Source: Spizellomyces sp. 'palustris'
Lineage: Eukaryota > Chytridiomycota > Chytridiomycetes > Spizellomycetales > Spizellomycetaceae
Assembly (NCBI GenBank): GCA_006535965.1
Contig: QEAR01000039.1
Location: 121,186 to 185,185, forward strand
DNA length: 64,000 nt
Direction: 5' to 3'
This document shows positions 1 to 11,449 of the stretch, piece after piece. Made by a program: the position numbers and the translations under genes. How positions within the stretch are numbered: position 1 is the stretch's first letter; every line of letters starts with the position of its first letter. The notes beneath the pieces are model-generated. The model was not told the origin of the DNA. It ran no database searches and worked only from the letters and a program-made list of their open reading frames with translations.

Positions 1-209
1 GCGACGTTCCAGCTTGCGCACGCTTGAAAGCTATTCCTCATAGGTGTTATTGAAATCACTCATTTGCTGTCTCCCTAGGAGGGACATTCTTATAAGCTTA
101 ATGCGAAACGTATTTTAGATTGTCATGCAAGTTGGAGGACCACAACGGGCCAAGTACAAGTTCAGCATTAAAAGGTACAATGGCCATTATTGTATGCCCC
201 TCCCCCATG
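1..209. other. Window edge, no gene seen
   Basis: No open reading frame or RNA gene that I can support. It would be the 3' flank of the minus-strand gene that follows. Confidence 0.5.
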
Positions 210-1462
210 TCAACGTGATTCTACGTAAATTGAAATATTCTGGCCAGGATATTCTATCTGGGTGTCATTAGTGATGTTGATATTACTGCGGAGGGTGACT
301 TTTCGGTTGGTTTTAACGGATGCGGACGAGGATGGTCGAGATGGCCATGCAGCCATCGGAATTTGCAGTCGTTGGCCTGCATCTGACTCATGTGTGGAAC
401 CTTGGGCTAATGGGTCAATTTCTGCGCAAGATGATCCATGCGACGATAATCGTAATGGGTGAGGGTACAAGGGGACCGCTGCTGAAACTTCATCGTTTTC
501 GGAGCACCCATTATGTTTTTCAGGTTGGGATTCATGACTGTCTTCCCGTTCTCTATTGTCCATCGTCTCTGGATTAGATGACGTCTCCACATCGTCTCCT
601 TTTGCATTGATATTGGCAAACCGCAAGGGCTTGCCCCCAGCGTTTTTACCAAAGGTAGACCGTCGCCCGATGCCATCCCTGGCTATTGATCTCTCTAATT
701 CCTTCACGACTTTTTGCAGCATGGCAACATGCTCGGTTACAACCTCTAGATCATCATCGGATATCACCATCTGCTTCTCGAGCATTTCTTGTACCAGCAC
801 CGTAATGGACGTCAGCGCCTTCATGGCTGCAATTCGCCGACGGTTTTGAGAGCAGGCACTCTGCTTGGTGGCGGTGGAGGTTTGGGATGCAGATCTTGAC
901 AAGCGGGATCGGGATCGGATCGTGAGAAATGTGCGCTGAGATGTCGATCGTGACAAGAAGAGAGACGATTTGCGACGAACAGATACGGTGGATGATAATT
1001 GTCTTGGAGGGATGTCGACGCTACGCTTGCTCCGGCCCACTGTTGTGGAAAGCACATGCTTGGATGGTATGGATAAAGTCGGAGTAGGTATCTTCACATC
1101 AAGCAGAGTAGCACGGCGTTGCTTATTTTCGGTCTACTGTGCCCCGACCCCGATGGCACCCGGCCCCAAATTCCTGTGATGGGATCTTGGACGCAGAGCA
1201 TTCGTTCTGCCATGCGACGCTTTTGCAATGTGGTCGGCGTATCTAGATCGACCCCTACTTTGCTGCTGGTGTGAGAGTGGCCTGACGTGAAAGGGACCGG
1301 TCTTGATGGATCTGGTGCCGAGCTGGGAGAGGCCGAGACCTCTCTTTCCTCTGATACGTTCCACCACCTGCGTACTAGATTCTGGTGCCGGCGCTTTCGT
1401 GAAAAACATTTCGAAATCGCTTTCTTGAATGCTTTGACAATACCCTCTTGCGAATCGCTCAT
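210..1462 (-). CDS. Unknown basic protein with central helix, two exons
   Basis: I do not recognise the family. The model uses ATG at 1462-1460 (an in-frame upstream ATG exists at 1579), exon 1 at 1160-1462, a 68-nt intron (GTGCCA...TGTGAAG) and exon 2 at 210-1091, giving 394 residues. Both exons are phase 0 and the join removes the stop that ends the first frame. The N-terminus is strongly basic (lysine/arginine clusters around residues 8-30), followed by a Ser/Pro-rich stretch. A helical segment near the middle, containing EMLEKQMVISDDDLEVV and LQKVVKELERSIAR, could form a coiled coil. The tail is polar and probably disordered. No enzyme motif, signal peptide or membrane span is visible. 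The intron ends in AAG, as do many in this window. Product and exact 5' end are uncertain. Confidence 0.55.
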
Positions 1463-2883
1463 GATGTTATTGGCGGAGTGCTCACCAGGTAGGCGTCGAT
1501 GAAAAGCCGTATGTTGCCGATGAATGAGGTCGTAACGATACAATTGCAATATGTGATGTTTGCAAGAGCGCTCGGACACTTGCAGTACAACTTATTGAAC
1601 TGCTTCTTTTATTTACATCCATAATTTTTTTTCACCTATTCTAAGATCTGTGTGAAAAACGTTCCAAAAAGATAACGTCCAAGCCTGCAGCTGTCAAAAA
1701 ACCGCCTTTGATGAGTGGCTTAGCAACGCGTACTCCGCCCTTACTTTAACTTTCTAGGCAAGACCAGCATCTATCGAAAATGCAGATAGCATCTACCAAA
1801 TGTGATGGTATACCTGTCGTCGCAGGCATGTACGTCAGATGCATCATAAACGGAAAGTAGGACGGAGTGCTCTTTACCATATACAGCGGATCTGGCACCC
1901 AACAATGTCCCTGTCGACGATGCGAATCTGTCGAATGCATCATGAACACGCGGTCTCAAAAGGAAAGGCAGGCTTGACCCCATCCAAAGTTCTGTCAGTG
2001 ACGTTAGCTGCTTGGCACATAATCACCTCATGCCATGATGGTTCTAATTTTCTACTACTTTTATTTTGGATTCGAAGCTCAGACTGGGGAGATTTGAGTT
2101 TGTAGACCTTCAGTATCGAAAGCCGGATCCAAGAGTGTGTGTGCACCATTCATTTGCCACATTGCAGAGACGAGAATGCAGCGAGAGTCTGGATTCAACC
2201 GGCGTAGGCCACTGTTATGTTTTGCAGTCACCGGTAGAAAATAAAAGCATTTTCTGGAAGGGTGGAGAGCGACTGTTGACCTGTCGTTGATTACAAACGG
2301 ATCAATGGTGTTCCGATTTCACATATCCACGTGGTGCAATCTGTAGGTAGTGTCGAATATTTCGCATGTAGCAGCACCCCTTCCCGGTATATTGTCCATA
2401 TTAGATCAGTTTTGGAAAGTGGATTTGGTTGCAATCGGCAGTAGCTGTTTTAGAAGATTTTGAAAGATGGTCGACCTATTAGTAGGTATTATGCACAACT
2501 AAATTCCACGCTATCAACTAATAGAGGTCCCAGGATGTCCATCTATCAGAGAAGATCATTCTATGCACAACAATTTCTATGCCATCAACTAATAGAGATC
2601 CGCGTATGCCCATCTATCAAGATGCTAAACCTGAACTTTTTAGTATACGCAACGAAAACAGTCAGCAACAACTGTAATAGCTGAATATGTTAAGACATAT
2701 TGTTGTTACGAGCATCAGAACTTTGACTTTCACGTATGCTCTGTCAGCGCCTGCAAGCAAAAAGCCGAGTGTATCTGAGCGCTGAGGCTTGGCGATCGAT
2801 TACGCAACTGAGACGTGACTCATCTCATTGCATAGTACGAAAGTGCGAGCCGTCTCGCATTCGCGGACATTGCAAAAAACACC
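1463..2883. other. Intergenic, 1.4 kb
   Basis: Short open frames occur on both strands but none shows a recognisable domain, coding-like splice pattern or clear start context. The only structure I see is the imperfect 72-bp tandem duplication near 2.5 kb. The last few hundred bases should hold the MAT2B promoter. Confidence 0.5.
2491..2634. repeat. Two-copy imperfect 72-bp tandem repeat
   Basis: Copy 1 starts at 2491 with atgcacaacta and copy 2 at 2563 with atgcacaacaa. Both continue through atcaactaatagag and end in ccatctatca. The copies differ by scattered substitutions and small indels. It lies in intergenic DNA about 250 bp upstream of MAT2B. Confidence 0.8.
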
Positions 2884-4357
2884 ATGCCGCTCATCGTATC
2901 AAACCCTCCTCGTGTGGTCGTCACTGGCGCTTCGGGACTACTGGGTCGCGCTGTCGTAAATGCGTTCAAGGAAGGAGGATATGATGGTACGTGACTGTGG
3001 ACTGAGGTCCTATACGGAATCTAATTCTTGGTACATTATACAGTCGTTGGAACCGCCTATTCAAGGGCGACAGAGGACTTGAGAAAGGTGAAATCTGCTC
3101 TCTCTACGGGCTCTTTTATGGTTTCTTTGCCCCCTCCGCATTCTTATCTGTTGTATGGTCGGGTCATTTGTAGTTGGACCTTACCGACTTTGCAGCTGTG
3201 AAGGCGTTCGTAGCGGAGCAAAAGCCCCAAATTATCATTCATTGCGCGGCGGAGCGTCGTCCAGATGTAGCACAAAATAATCGTGAGGGCGTCCAACAGG
3301 TAGGTTCATGAAAACGGCTTAAGAGGCATGACAACACGATGCTCATGCTTTTGCTTCAAACTAGCTCAATATTGCTGCAACAGACAATCTCGCCCAAGCT
3401 GCAAAGGACAATAACGCATGGCTAGTCTATATATCTACCGATTACGTGTTCGATGGGACAAACCCTCCTTATGAACCTCAAGATCAAGTGAACCCCTTGA
3501 ACTTTTATGGTAAGAAACCGATTTCCGGGTGGTTTCATGTACGGTACATTCGTGGGATTGAGACCTTTTGTCTAGGACAAACTAAATATGCCGGAGAAGA
3601 GGCTGTGCAAAGAGTGAATCCAGGTGCAGCGATTCTACGGGTACCGATTCTGTACGGAGATGTGGAATACAATGGCGAATCGGCGGTTAACGTTCTCCTT
3701 GACGTGATTAAGGTACATTGATGGACTGTGCTCGGAATAGCAATCTTGAACATACGGCCTGTTAAAACTTTTTCTTTATGACAGAAGTCGGATGCGCCAG
3801 TTTCTATGGATGACTATCAAGTCCGGTATCCAACAAACGTCGCTGACGTGGCCAAAATTCTCAAGCAGATGGCAGGTTAGATTCATCATACCAATGCTTC
3901 ATTGATGATTTACTTTTCACCGAACGTGAAATTGCATCATATACGGAATTTAGACAAGGTCGCATTGGACAAGCAGCAGCTGTCTGGTATCTACCATTTC
4001 AGCTCCAAAGAAAAGATGAGTAAATACAGTATATGCGGTATGGCTTCCTTGGATGAACAGTAGTTGCTACCGATAACGTATCAATGTCTCAAACTCTGAT
4101 GGCGCTCATGCAGAAACGATAGCAAAACTCTCAAACCTCCCTTACTCGCATTTGACACCACTCCGGGACGCTCCAAAGGAGCCTGTTGGTCTGTATTCAT
4201 CGTTCACATATACTCTGACTTTTTCTCATCATTATTAACAGCATCACGTCCACACGATGCGCATCTTGCGACCACACGGTTGGAGCAAATCGGAATTGAT
4301 GTTTCGTGCGTACCATTTGAGCAGTGGTGGAAAGAGTATTCGGCCAAAAAGGCGTAG
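2884..4357 (+). CDS. MAT2B: Methionine adenosyltransferase regulatory subunit beta (RmlD-like)
   Basis: An NAD(P)-binding extended short-chain dehydrogenase of the RmlD/MAT2B type. In animals MAT2B binds and tunes the catalytic methionine adenosyltransferase that makes S-adenosylmethionine in the cytosol. Nine exons: 2884-2986, 3044-3087, 3174-3299, 3365-3509, 3576-3712, 3785-3875, 3954-4037, 4114-4188, 4242-4357; 306 residues, close to the family length. Visible motifs are the Rossmann glycine motif VVVTGASGLLGRAV near residue 10, the IIHCAAERRPD strand, YISTDYVFDG, and the active-site style FYGQTKYAGEEAV (Y..K). The substrate loop reads VPILYGDVEYNGES. A dTDP-rhamnose reductase role is the alternative, but no rhamnose-pathway neighbour is present. 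It converges on the ZnF-UBP gene with a 210-bp gap. Confidence 0.88.
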
Positions 4358-4567
4358 AATGGTCTATCTATCATGCCGCCGCCGATAGATCTTGGTCAAA
4401 CTGTAATACACGAATCATGGACTTAATGTCAGATTCTTGGTTGGTCAGATGTGTTCTCTGATACGCTGGGCAAACGGTAGATTATGTTGAGACCGCAGGA
4501 ATGGTCAAGGAACCCAACATGTTAGCCTGTTGCAACACTCCTCAAAAAGAAATATACATCCAACTAT

Positions 4568-5286
4568 CTACACTGCCGGTCCTTTTCCTTTTCCTTTGGC
4601 ATCACCACCTTTCTGCATCGTGACCAAAAGAGTACTAGACCCTCCCTGCTCGTTTCGCTTTCGTTCTGGAAGAGGCTCCCCAAACTTCTCCTTATGAAGA
4701 ATAGAGCGAATTGGATCGACGGCCTATGATTGTATTTGAGGATAATGATACAGCGTTAAAAAGTGCAGAAAATTCTGAAAATACCGGGTCGTCAATGTAG
4801 TCATTGCATGTGTAGCACCAGGTTGATAGATCACTGTAACTGACCGCGATGGGGTGACGGACTTGCGAAAACAGTCAGCATACACACAATCGAAAATGAG
4901 AATGCGCAACCTTGAATCACCTTTATCAAAATGCACCTGCATATGTCCTTGAACAAATCTTTTAATGGTTGTGAGGTACTGTTTTGATTGTCATAATGGG
5001 AATAGGTCTGCATACCTGGAACAAAAAGTGTCGTGACAGGTTACGCATACCCAATTCTCAGAGGTATCCTGGCAGGATGTGCAGGGTGTTTTAACTAAAC
5101 GTTGATTCAGTTTTGTTAAAAGAATCAATAATGTAAAGGTCTTGTACAAATCGTTTTGACGTTACTTGAGATATGGGAGTTGGATGGGAGATTGGTCACC
5201 GCGTCTTTTACATGAGGACAGTCTGTTCGGGGTTCGACGGGGATACCTTCGTTGTCGCCAAGGGCAGAGAAGATTGCATTGTACAT
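4568..5286 (-). CDS. Stand-alone zinc-finger UBP domain protein
   Basis: Five short exons (5166-5286, 5016-5094, 4921-4958, 4785-4861, 4568-4723) encode 156 residues. The body is a single ZnF-UBP domain: TDCPHVKD, then PCTSCQDTSENWVCVTCHD, then CSRFVQGHMQVHFDK, then HPIAVSYSDLSTWCYTC, giving the family pattern of Cys/His zinc ligands and the SDLSxWCYxC strand. Known ZnF-UBP domains (HDAC6, USP5, BRAP) bind the free C-terminal Gly-Gly of ubiquitin. Nothing else is attached: no deacetylase, protease or RING, only a short basic C-tail (KGKGKGPAV). It may sense free ubiquitin or unanchored chains (inference). The first in-frame ATG at 5286 fits the domain start. Two introns end in AAG, and no single frame exceeds about 75 codons, so simple ORF searches miss the gene. 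Confidence 0.85.
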
Positions 5287-5824
5287 TGTGATAGAAAATT
5301 CGTTCCTTTTGGGCTTTTGTTGGTGGAAAGGGTGTGCGAAGCTGCGTCAAATCACAACCTTTGTTGGTAGGCGTGTGGGGAATTGCCTAACCCAAATTTA
5401 AGCCGCGCGTTCTGGCGACGACGGACATGTCATTTGCGTTCTTGTTTTTGTAGAGCGATCAATGGGACGTTGACAGTTTATTGGTATTATCCGCCCACGC
5501 ATCTTTATCACACATATACACAGGTTTCTACTGCACAATATGTAGGCAGGACATAAACTTGAGCGCCGTTACTACGCCTAGAATGCAGTCCTTCCATCTT
5601 GATTTCTTTTCAATGGGCAGGACATTTGTTTTGTTCAAAGCTCAAACCTCCTCCAAAATCCTTGTCTCTTTTCACAGAAACGTTACTAAAAGGTTTGAAC
5701 ACCTTTTGGAAGATCTTCAGCAGTTTGATCACGTGCCAAAAGCGATGACATCATGCTTAAAAGCTTTTAGGTACACGGTCGTGTTCCTTCCGCCCAGCTT
5801 CACCCAATTTTTTTGGCAAATCTA
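5287..5824. other. Divergent promoter region
   Basis: Lies between the heads of the ZnF-UBP gene (minus) and the diacylglycerol lipase gene (plus). Short frames here show no domain. I see no clear TATA box or repeat. Confidence 0.5.
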
Positions 5825-8335
5825 ATGCGTGGAAACAGTATGGTATCCTCAAAGAGGACTGTTCCGAATGGATCTCCTTTGGTGGGATCTTGCGATACTG
5901 AGCAAGTCGATGAAGCGGACGATCCTCCATCTCCACAAAAGAGTTCCTCATTACCGCCACCAGCATTGACCCAGAACCCATCTAGAAGCATTCCACGACC
6001 ACAAAGACCCACGTCCCTACCAGCTTTTCTACCCTCTCACCTCACACGTCTTCCAACCTACATTGACTCTTTACCAACACCTCCACTCGCCCGTCCCCAA
6101 TCTCTAACGGAACAGATCACAGTCTCAATGTCGACAGTCCCCCAAACCGTGTCGGTCGCAGCAGACACAATAGTCAATTCCCAACCAGTTGTCGTGGCAT
6201 CTCAAGCGGTCGTCACGGGCGTTCAGACTGTGGGTGAAACAGTAACAACGGGAGTGCAGAATGTTGCCGAGGCGGTCAAGAATGCGTTGCCATTTGATGT
6301 GGAGATGTTTCGAGATGTTGCTGGGTTGCTGATGACTGTATTGTCTAGGAATGCACACGAGGTTAGCTATGGATTTCGGGCAGGAAAGCACCATTGTTGC
6401 TCACGCGTTTGTCGCAGGTACCGCCATTAGATATCGGCGAGCTCTTGCTTTGCATTGGAATGTATTGCCACTATCAAATCCAGAAACGCCTTGACGAAGA
6501 GGTATCGCTAGAGTCAGAGGATATCTTTAAGCAAATGCCGCGTGTCACTGAGCGGGAGCCGTACGAGAGGTAAAGTCAGGTGCGAGGAGAACAAGTGGTT
6601 ATTTTGCCAGTTGGACAAGGTGTTAATGCTTCGAAACAGGTTCATGTACTGTATCGATTTTGCACACGCAGCGTATGATCCGGACGTGGAAACCATATTG
6701 AAACGCTGTCCAAACCTTCGGTCCCCAGACGCGATTATTGATGTTGTGCACGAATCCACTGCAGACTGTCCGGCATTCTTTTTGGCTGTTGATGTGAATA
6801 ATTGGAAGGTGTGTGCGGCTTGTTGAGCGCTGTCAGCGGATTGATACTTATGTACCGAATATTGCACAGATCATTATTGCGATACGCGGGACAGCCAGCC
6901 TACACGATGCAGTCATTGATCTCAGAATGGACTGTGAGGCTTTTCTTGACGGATACGCTCATCAAGGAATGTCACACCTTGCACATAAGCTCCTCGAACG
7001 CGTCTTACCGCAACTGGTTCATCTCCGTCGCATTCATCCCAACTTTGACATTATTGTGACTGGACACAGCCTGGGAGCTGGCATTGCCTCCCTTCTTACC
7101 CTACTTCTTACCTCTCCGCCTTACAAAGAACAATTCCCATCTGTACGCGGTATATGTTTTGCTACTCCCGCAATATGCACAGAAGACCTGAGCTACCGGG
7201 CTGAACAAGTCGTTGATTCTCTTGTACTTGGTTACGACGTTGTACCTGCCCTGAGCGAGAAAAATCTCATTTGGCTTTTGCGAGAGTTGCAAAAGTTTAG
7301 CAAGGAGAATCAGCATAGAAAATTGTTGAGCGAGGCTTGGCATAAGCAGATGGAAAGTGTCTACGGTGCTTTAGAGGAGAATCCGAGAACAAGTTTTGTG
7401 ATTCGTGCTTGGGAGAGCGAGGTTGTCAGTTCAGTGCGCAAGTCCGTCGGGAGTGTTGCGTAAGTGCGCGTCTGTGGATACTCGATGACGAGCTGAACAA
7501 TGAAGCATTTGTTTGTTGTTGCAGAAGCGCGGCCAAGGAGACTATTGCGACAGTGGCGACCACTGCACATGGAACCGTCGTCCAAGTCGCTGAAGTTGCG
7601 GGCGAAACTGTGGTGTCACTGCAGGAAGCTGGACTCATACCGCCAGAACCTACGGTGATGCAGCGATGTAGACACCGGTTGATGCAGTGGATGACAGATT
7701 TGAAAACGGTGCGTTTTGCTCATACAGTCTCTGAGAAGATGTTTCACTGACTTTCTGCATAGGACATTGGGCAAACATCCACGCTGCTGACAGTTACAAT
7801 GACGTATGCCTCTCGGATCGTGCTCCGCCGGTACACGTTCCGATTCACGATGGTCTCAGCAGCAATGGCAGTATTTAGCCAAGTTGGCTACATGCGCTGG
7901 AAACGGTACACAGCACGCAAGCTGGAGATTGATCTGAGCAACCAAGAGACGACTATAGAGCCGGCGCCAGTGTCCGAATCGGTTGAAGCGACGACATCAT
8001 GGAGCACGGGCAGCCCAGGCGATGGCAGTGCGCCATGTGATGAAGGCGAGATGAAGGTGCTGCTGACACCTGCCATGCTCTACTACTTGCGAGAATGGAA
8101 AGATGGGTCCCCACAAGACGACAACGACATGGTGCAAAGCGCTCAAATGGCTGTGGCGGAGGAAGGCGAGGGGCAAGGCGATGATACCCACAAGGCTCCG
8201 CAAGAACAACAACGCCATGTGTTGCTCCGATCCATGCCAAACTATTTTTCAGAGATTACAATGAACGCACGCATGATTGACGATCACTTACTGACGAGCT
8301 ATCGCCGAGCGCTGACGGGAGTGATCTGGAATTGA
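5825..8335 (+). CDS. Diacylglycerol lipase, class 3 lipase family
   Basis: Predicted sn-1-specific diacylglycerol lipase releasing a fatty acid and monoacylglycerol. Six exons: 5825-6361, 6418-6569, 6640-6808, 6870-7459, 7525-7708, 7763-8335; 734 residues. The lipase core holds IIIAIRGTASLHDAVIDL, the nucleophile elbow TGHSLGAGIA (Ser353), the acid YDVVP (Asp409), and a distal MIDDHLLTSY that fits the DAGL histidine (His719). The four-helix membrane domain of animal DAGL is absent, as in fungal members. Instead two stretches rich in V, T and A with about 11-residue periodicity flank the core (residues about 100-165 and 470-525) and may lie on membranes or lipid droplets (inference). The intron ending at 6417 was chosen because it joins phase-0 exons and restores DIGELLLCIGMYCHYQIQ. 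Family is certain; substrate is inferred. Confidence 0.85.
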
Positions 8336-8867
8336 GACCCCAAAAACGTCAGTCGCCCGCTATTCGTCGCCAAAATAATCCAGGAATGGAATGTGAATTG
8401 CCACTTTTGGATCCAATTCCGTCTCATTGAGCGTGGCGCACGTGGATGGACATGGGCGCATAAGCTTCCATGTGGCTGTGACGTTGATAATCGTTGCCCA
8501 CTTTGGGAGAGGAGACCATGTTCCGGGGTGTAAAGCGGCAAGGGATGCGTTCGCGGCTGAGGGCGGAGGAAAAATTGCAGAAATTTTCGCGCGATTTCTT
8601 GCGGGGCAGGGGGCTTAGTTCATACTGAGTCATATAAGGTGGGCGCGGCCGATGACGAGAGCCCAATGGCACCTTCTTGGAGTAAAGCGGCCAAGACTTT
8701 TTGTTGTGGTTTCTACTTCGGCATGCGGCTCTGGTTTAACGAGGCGGGAAGGAGCAAAAGGGGCGGGGCGGCGCAGGGAAGAAGATGGTGATTTTAGAAC
8801 GGATATAAAAAGGGAGAACTTGCAATTTCCTCCCCATCTAATCCACTTTACGAATCAAAAACGAATT
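8336..8867. other. Intergenic region with promoter of secreted protein gene
   Basis: No gene seen. GC-rich purine tracts around 8745-8790 precede a TATA box at 8804. Confidence 0.55.
8804..8810 (+). promoter_or_regulatory. TATA box
   Basis: TATAAAA lies 57 bases before the ATG of the small secreted-protein gene, followed by a CT-rich leader (tttcctcccc). This is one of the cleanest core promoters in the window and suggests strong or regulated expression. Confidence 0.6.
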
Positions 8868-9337
8868 ATGCACTTTAACAAGAGTCTCGTCCTTGCTGTC
8901 CTTGCCCTTGCGGCCCCTGCTGTCATGGCTCAAGAAACCACCGATGATCTCCCTGTGCCTGGTGCCACTGAGATTGCTACTGGCACTCTTCCCGTTGCCC
9001 CTGGTACGGCCACCGTCACGGCCACCGCTCCTGCCGGAACCCTCACGGCCTTGCCTATTCCCAACAGTAGCGCTACGCCAGTGCCCCCTGGCAGTAAGTA
9101 GAAGCATTTTTGGTAGCGTGTGATGGCGGGACGCGTATGAAATTGACTTGTGTGTATGTAGCTGTTTCCAGACCTCCAGTTGCCAGCACTTCGGCCGTCA
9201 GGTCTTCATCTCCTGCCCCATCAGGCACCTCAAAACCCCAGGCTGGTAACCAAAGCGGTGCCGTCCAAGTTTCCGCTGCTGGCATGGCGTCTGTTGGTCT
9301 CGCTGCCCTTGGCGCTGCTTTTGCCCTCTTGATGTAA
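8868..9337 (+). CDS. Small secreted protein, probably GPI-anchored
   Basis: Two exons (8868-9093, 9162-9337) give 133 residues. Residues 1-20 form a signal peptide (MHFNKSLVLAVLALAAPAVMA) with likely cleavage after VMA. The mature part is almost only T, P, A, S, V and G (for example GTATVTATAPAGT), typical of an O-glycosylated wall protein. The C-terminus has small residues before a hydrophobic tail, ending GMASVGLAALGAAFALLM, which fits a GPI-attachment signal. No catalytic domain or cysteine pattern is visible. It probably sits at the plasma membrane or wall; function unknown. Confidence 0.78.
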
Positions 9338-9914
9338 AACTGGTGTAATTGTGGCGGCTATGCTTTTTGTATTTGTTGATAAATAGCTAGACGACGATAG
9401 AGAGTGATATTGATTAGATGCTCTCGACAAGTGTCGTAACTTACTCTGATTCGTGCAACATTTTGTGGTATTTGGCATGTGTGTTTGTAATATTGTGATT
9501 GTGTATATATAATAAAAAGTTAAAAAAGCTAATGTTTTGGGTTTGTTTGGCGTTTTGCAATTAATGCATTTGGATTGTGGCTCGATCACCCAACATGTGG
9601 GAAATGACTCTTTGGAGACGGAACGCAATGATTCCATTTTAGAATAAATGGCACACTGTTTGGTGGCGGAAGGACAATGCCTGTCCACGTGAACAATGTG
9701 TGTATATGCGTTTTGAGTTTCGTATTGGTGTGGTTTGACGTTTGCTAGCGAGCTTTTACAACAACCTTGCAAGCGAGGCCCTAGAAGCAAGTCTAAGTAA
9801 GCGGACATTGAGAAAGCAAGAGCGACACAATTGACGGTTCCTAACGAAAAAGCCTGCCGCAGCTAGGCATGGTAAGCAGAGTCTTGCCAATGTCTGGGTT
9901 TCCTCCCGTTGTTT
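9338..9914. other. Intergenic region
   Basis: AT-rich 3' flank of the secreted-protein gene (tataataaaaag near 9510) and 5' flank of the glycosyltransferase. A long minus-strand frame here has no domain and overlaps the secreted-protein exon, so I treat it as a shadow. Confidence 0.5.
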
Positions 9915-11149
9915 ATGCCATCGTTACGCTTTTCTATACAGGCAACATACCGTCCTCTTGCGAACCGTCGGCCGTCGGTGGAAGCGGCCTACACAAAGCA
10001 TGACCAGTCCCGAGTGCGCTGGCTTCCCCGTTACCTCCGGCTCGTCATCTTCGCCGCTGTTGTTGTCAGTGCTTCTCTATTGACATACTCCCTGCGCCCG
10101 GACACACACGGTCAAGTGCCGATGGATATACGGATGGCGTCAGAACATGGGTACATTACGACACTACGGCAGCAGCTGCAGCCGTTCATATGGACAAATG
10201 ATGGTGGAAATGGAACATTGGAAGAGTTTGTCATGATCATCCCCGCTAACAAGGGCATGTTGGGCATGGCGTATAATCTCTTGTGCTCCCTACGGCGTAT
10301 CGGGAGTGACGCTGTTCCCGTCATTTGGGCGTTGGACATGGAAGCTGTTAGAGACCTCGCATCCTACCGTCAGCGTCATTCACTTCGGTTTGGAATATAC
10401 CACGATCCCAACCTATTTAGCGTCAGCAGCTTTGAAGCCGGCGGATCAGACAATTACTGGCGTATGATGTCGCAACGTCCCAACTTTTTCTTGACCATGC
10501 TGCGGGACACAAAGTTGGGCGTGTTATTTGTGGATGCGGATATTGTGTTTTATTCTGATCCTTGGGATATTATGCGGAAATCCCGGGGAGCGGACGTTGT
10601 TATCACAACGGATGCGAGAGATTTCTATGATCTCCTACCAGATCCCTACGAGGGGCAGCCGCGCGTGCCGAGGATTTGCGCTGGACTATTTGGCGTTAGA
10701 GCCAACCAACAAACCGTTCATATATATGAAATTATGGCTGAACAAATGAAGGCTGGAGCAAGTAATGATCAGGTAAAAACATTCTTCTTGGACATACTCT
10801 CTATGCGCTCTTTTCTCACTCTTATCCATAGTTTGCTCTCGACTGGATCCTCAATTACTCCTTCAACTCCGTCCTCGTCCCACCTATCCCCACCGGTCTG
10901 GGCCCACCTCCAAATCCCAATCCCGATCCTTCCCTCCCCTCCCTCTCCGTTCAGCTCCTCTCCCAAACAACCTACGTCAACGGTGCCCTCTACGTGCCAC
11001 ACCGCGAGACAGAGTATGAACGCCGTGTTCAAATGGATGGCGGACGAAGAGGGACAATACATGGGAATTGGTGGTGGAGCGACAAGTTTCGGGATTTTAA
11101 GAATTATGGGTTGTGGTTGTTGGGTGAGAGTGAACAGTGTTTGCATTAG
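9915..11149 (+). CDS. Type II membrane nucleotide-sugar glycosyltransferase
   Basis: Two exons (9915-10772, 10832-11149) give 391 residues. A short basic cytosolic end is followed by one membrane anchor at about residues 38-58 (LVIFAAVVVSASLLTYSL), so the catalytic part should face the Golgi lumen. That part matches the nucleotide-diphospho-sugar transferase fold of GT77-like enzymes: ANKGMLGMAYNLLCSLRRIG, a DxD metal site in GVLFVDADIVFYSDP (Asp207/Asp209), a CAGLFGVRANQ strand and a C-terminal GNWWWSDKFRDF. The second exon contains a Pro-rich linker (PPPNPNPDPSLPS). Donor and acceptor sugars cannot be read from the sequence. ATG 9915 is the first in the open frame; an upstream exon cannot be excluded. 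Confidence 0.8.
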
Positions 11150-11449
11150 TGTACTCGTCAATTTTGTTTCCTGCACGTGTCATAGTTTTGCATAGCCTTC
11201 AAATGTATGTAGGAGTCGTCTAATCTTATGATACGATGATTTTGCTGTATCTCGGATAATCCATTCTTTTATTGAAATATATTATGAGAGGTTTATTACC
11301 TTGTAATAAACTATCGGGTTTGTCGAGGAGCGCTGCACAAAATAGATACCATTGGCACTTGTTTCTGCGCGGGTCCAGCCATTTACTACATTGCAGAAAA
11401 ATTATGCGGTTACAATTGAAAAAAAGGATAGATAGAGAGGGTAGAGCAG
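11150..11449. other. Intergenic region
   Basis: AT-rich and without coding signs. It holds the presumed Pol III terminator of the adjacent tRNA at 11419-11425. Confidence 0.5.
11419..11425 (-). terminator. Pol III T-run terminator
   Basis: Seven A residues on the plus strand read as T7 on the tRNA strand, 24 bases beyond the tRNA 3' end. Confidence 0.6.

Noticed and set aside
9230-9808. 192-codon minus-strand frame
   Set aside because: Overlaps the secreted-protein exon antisense and AT-rich flank; no domain or start context.
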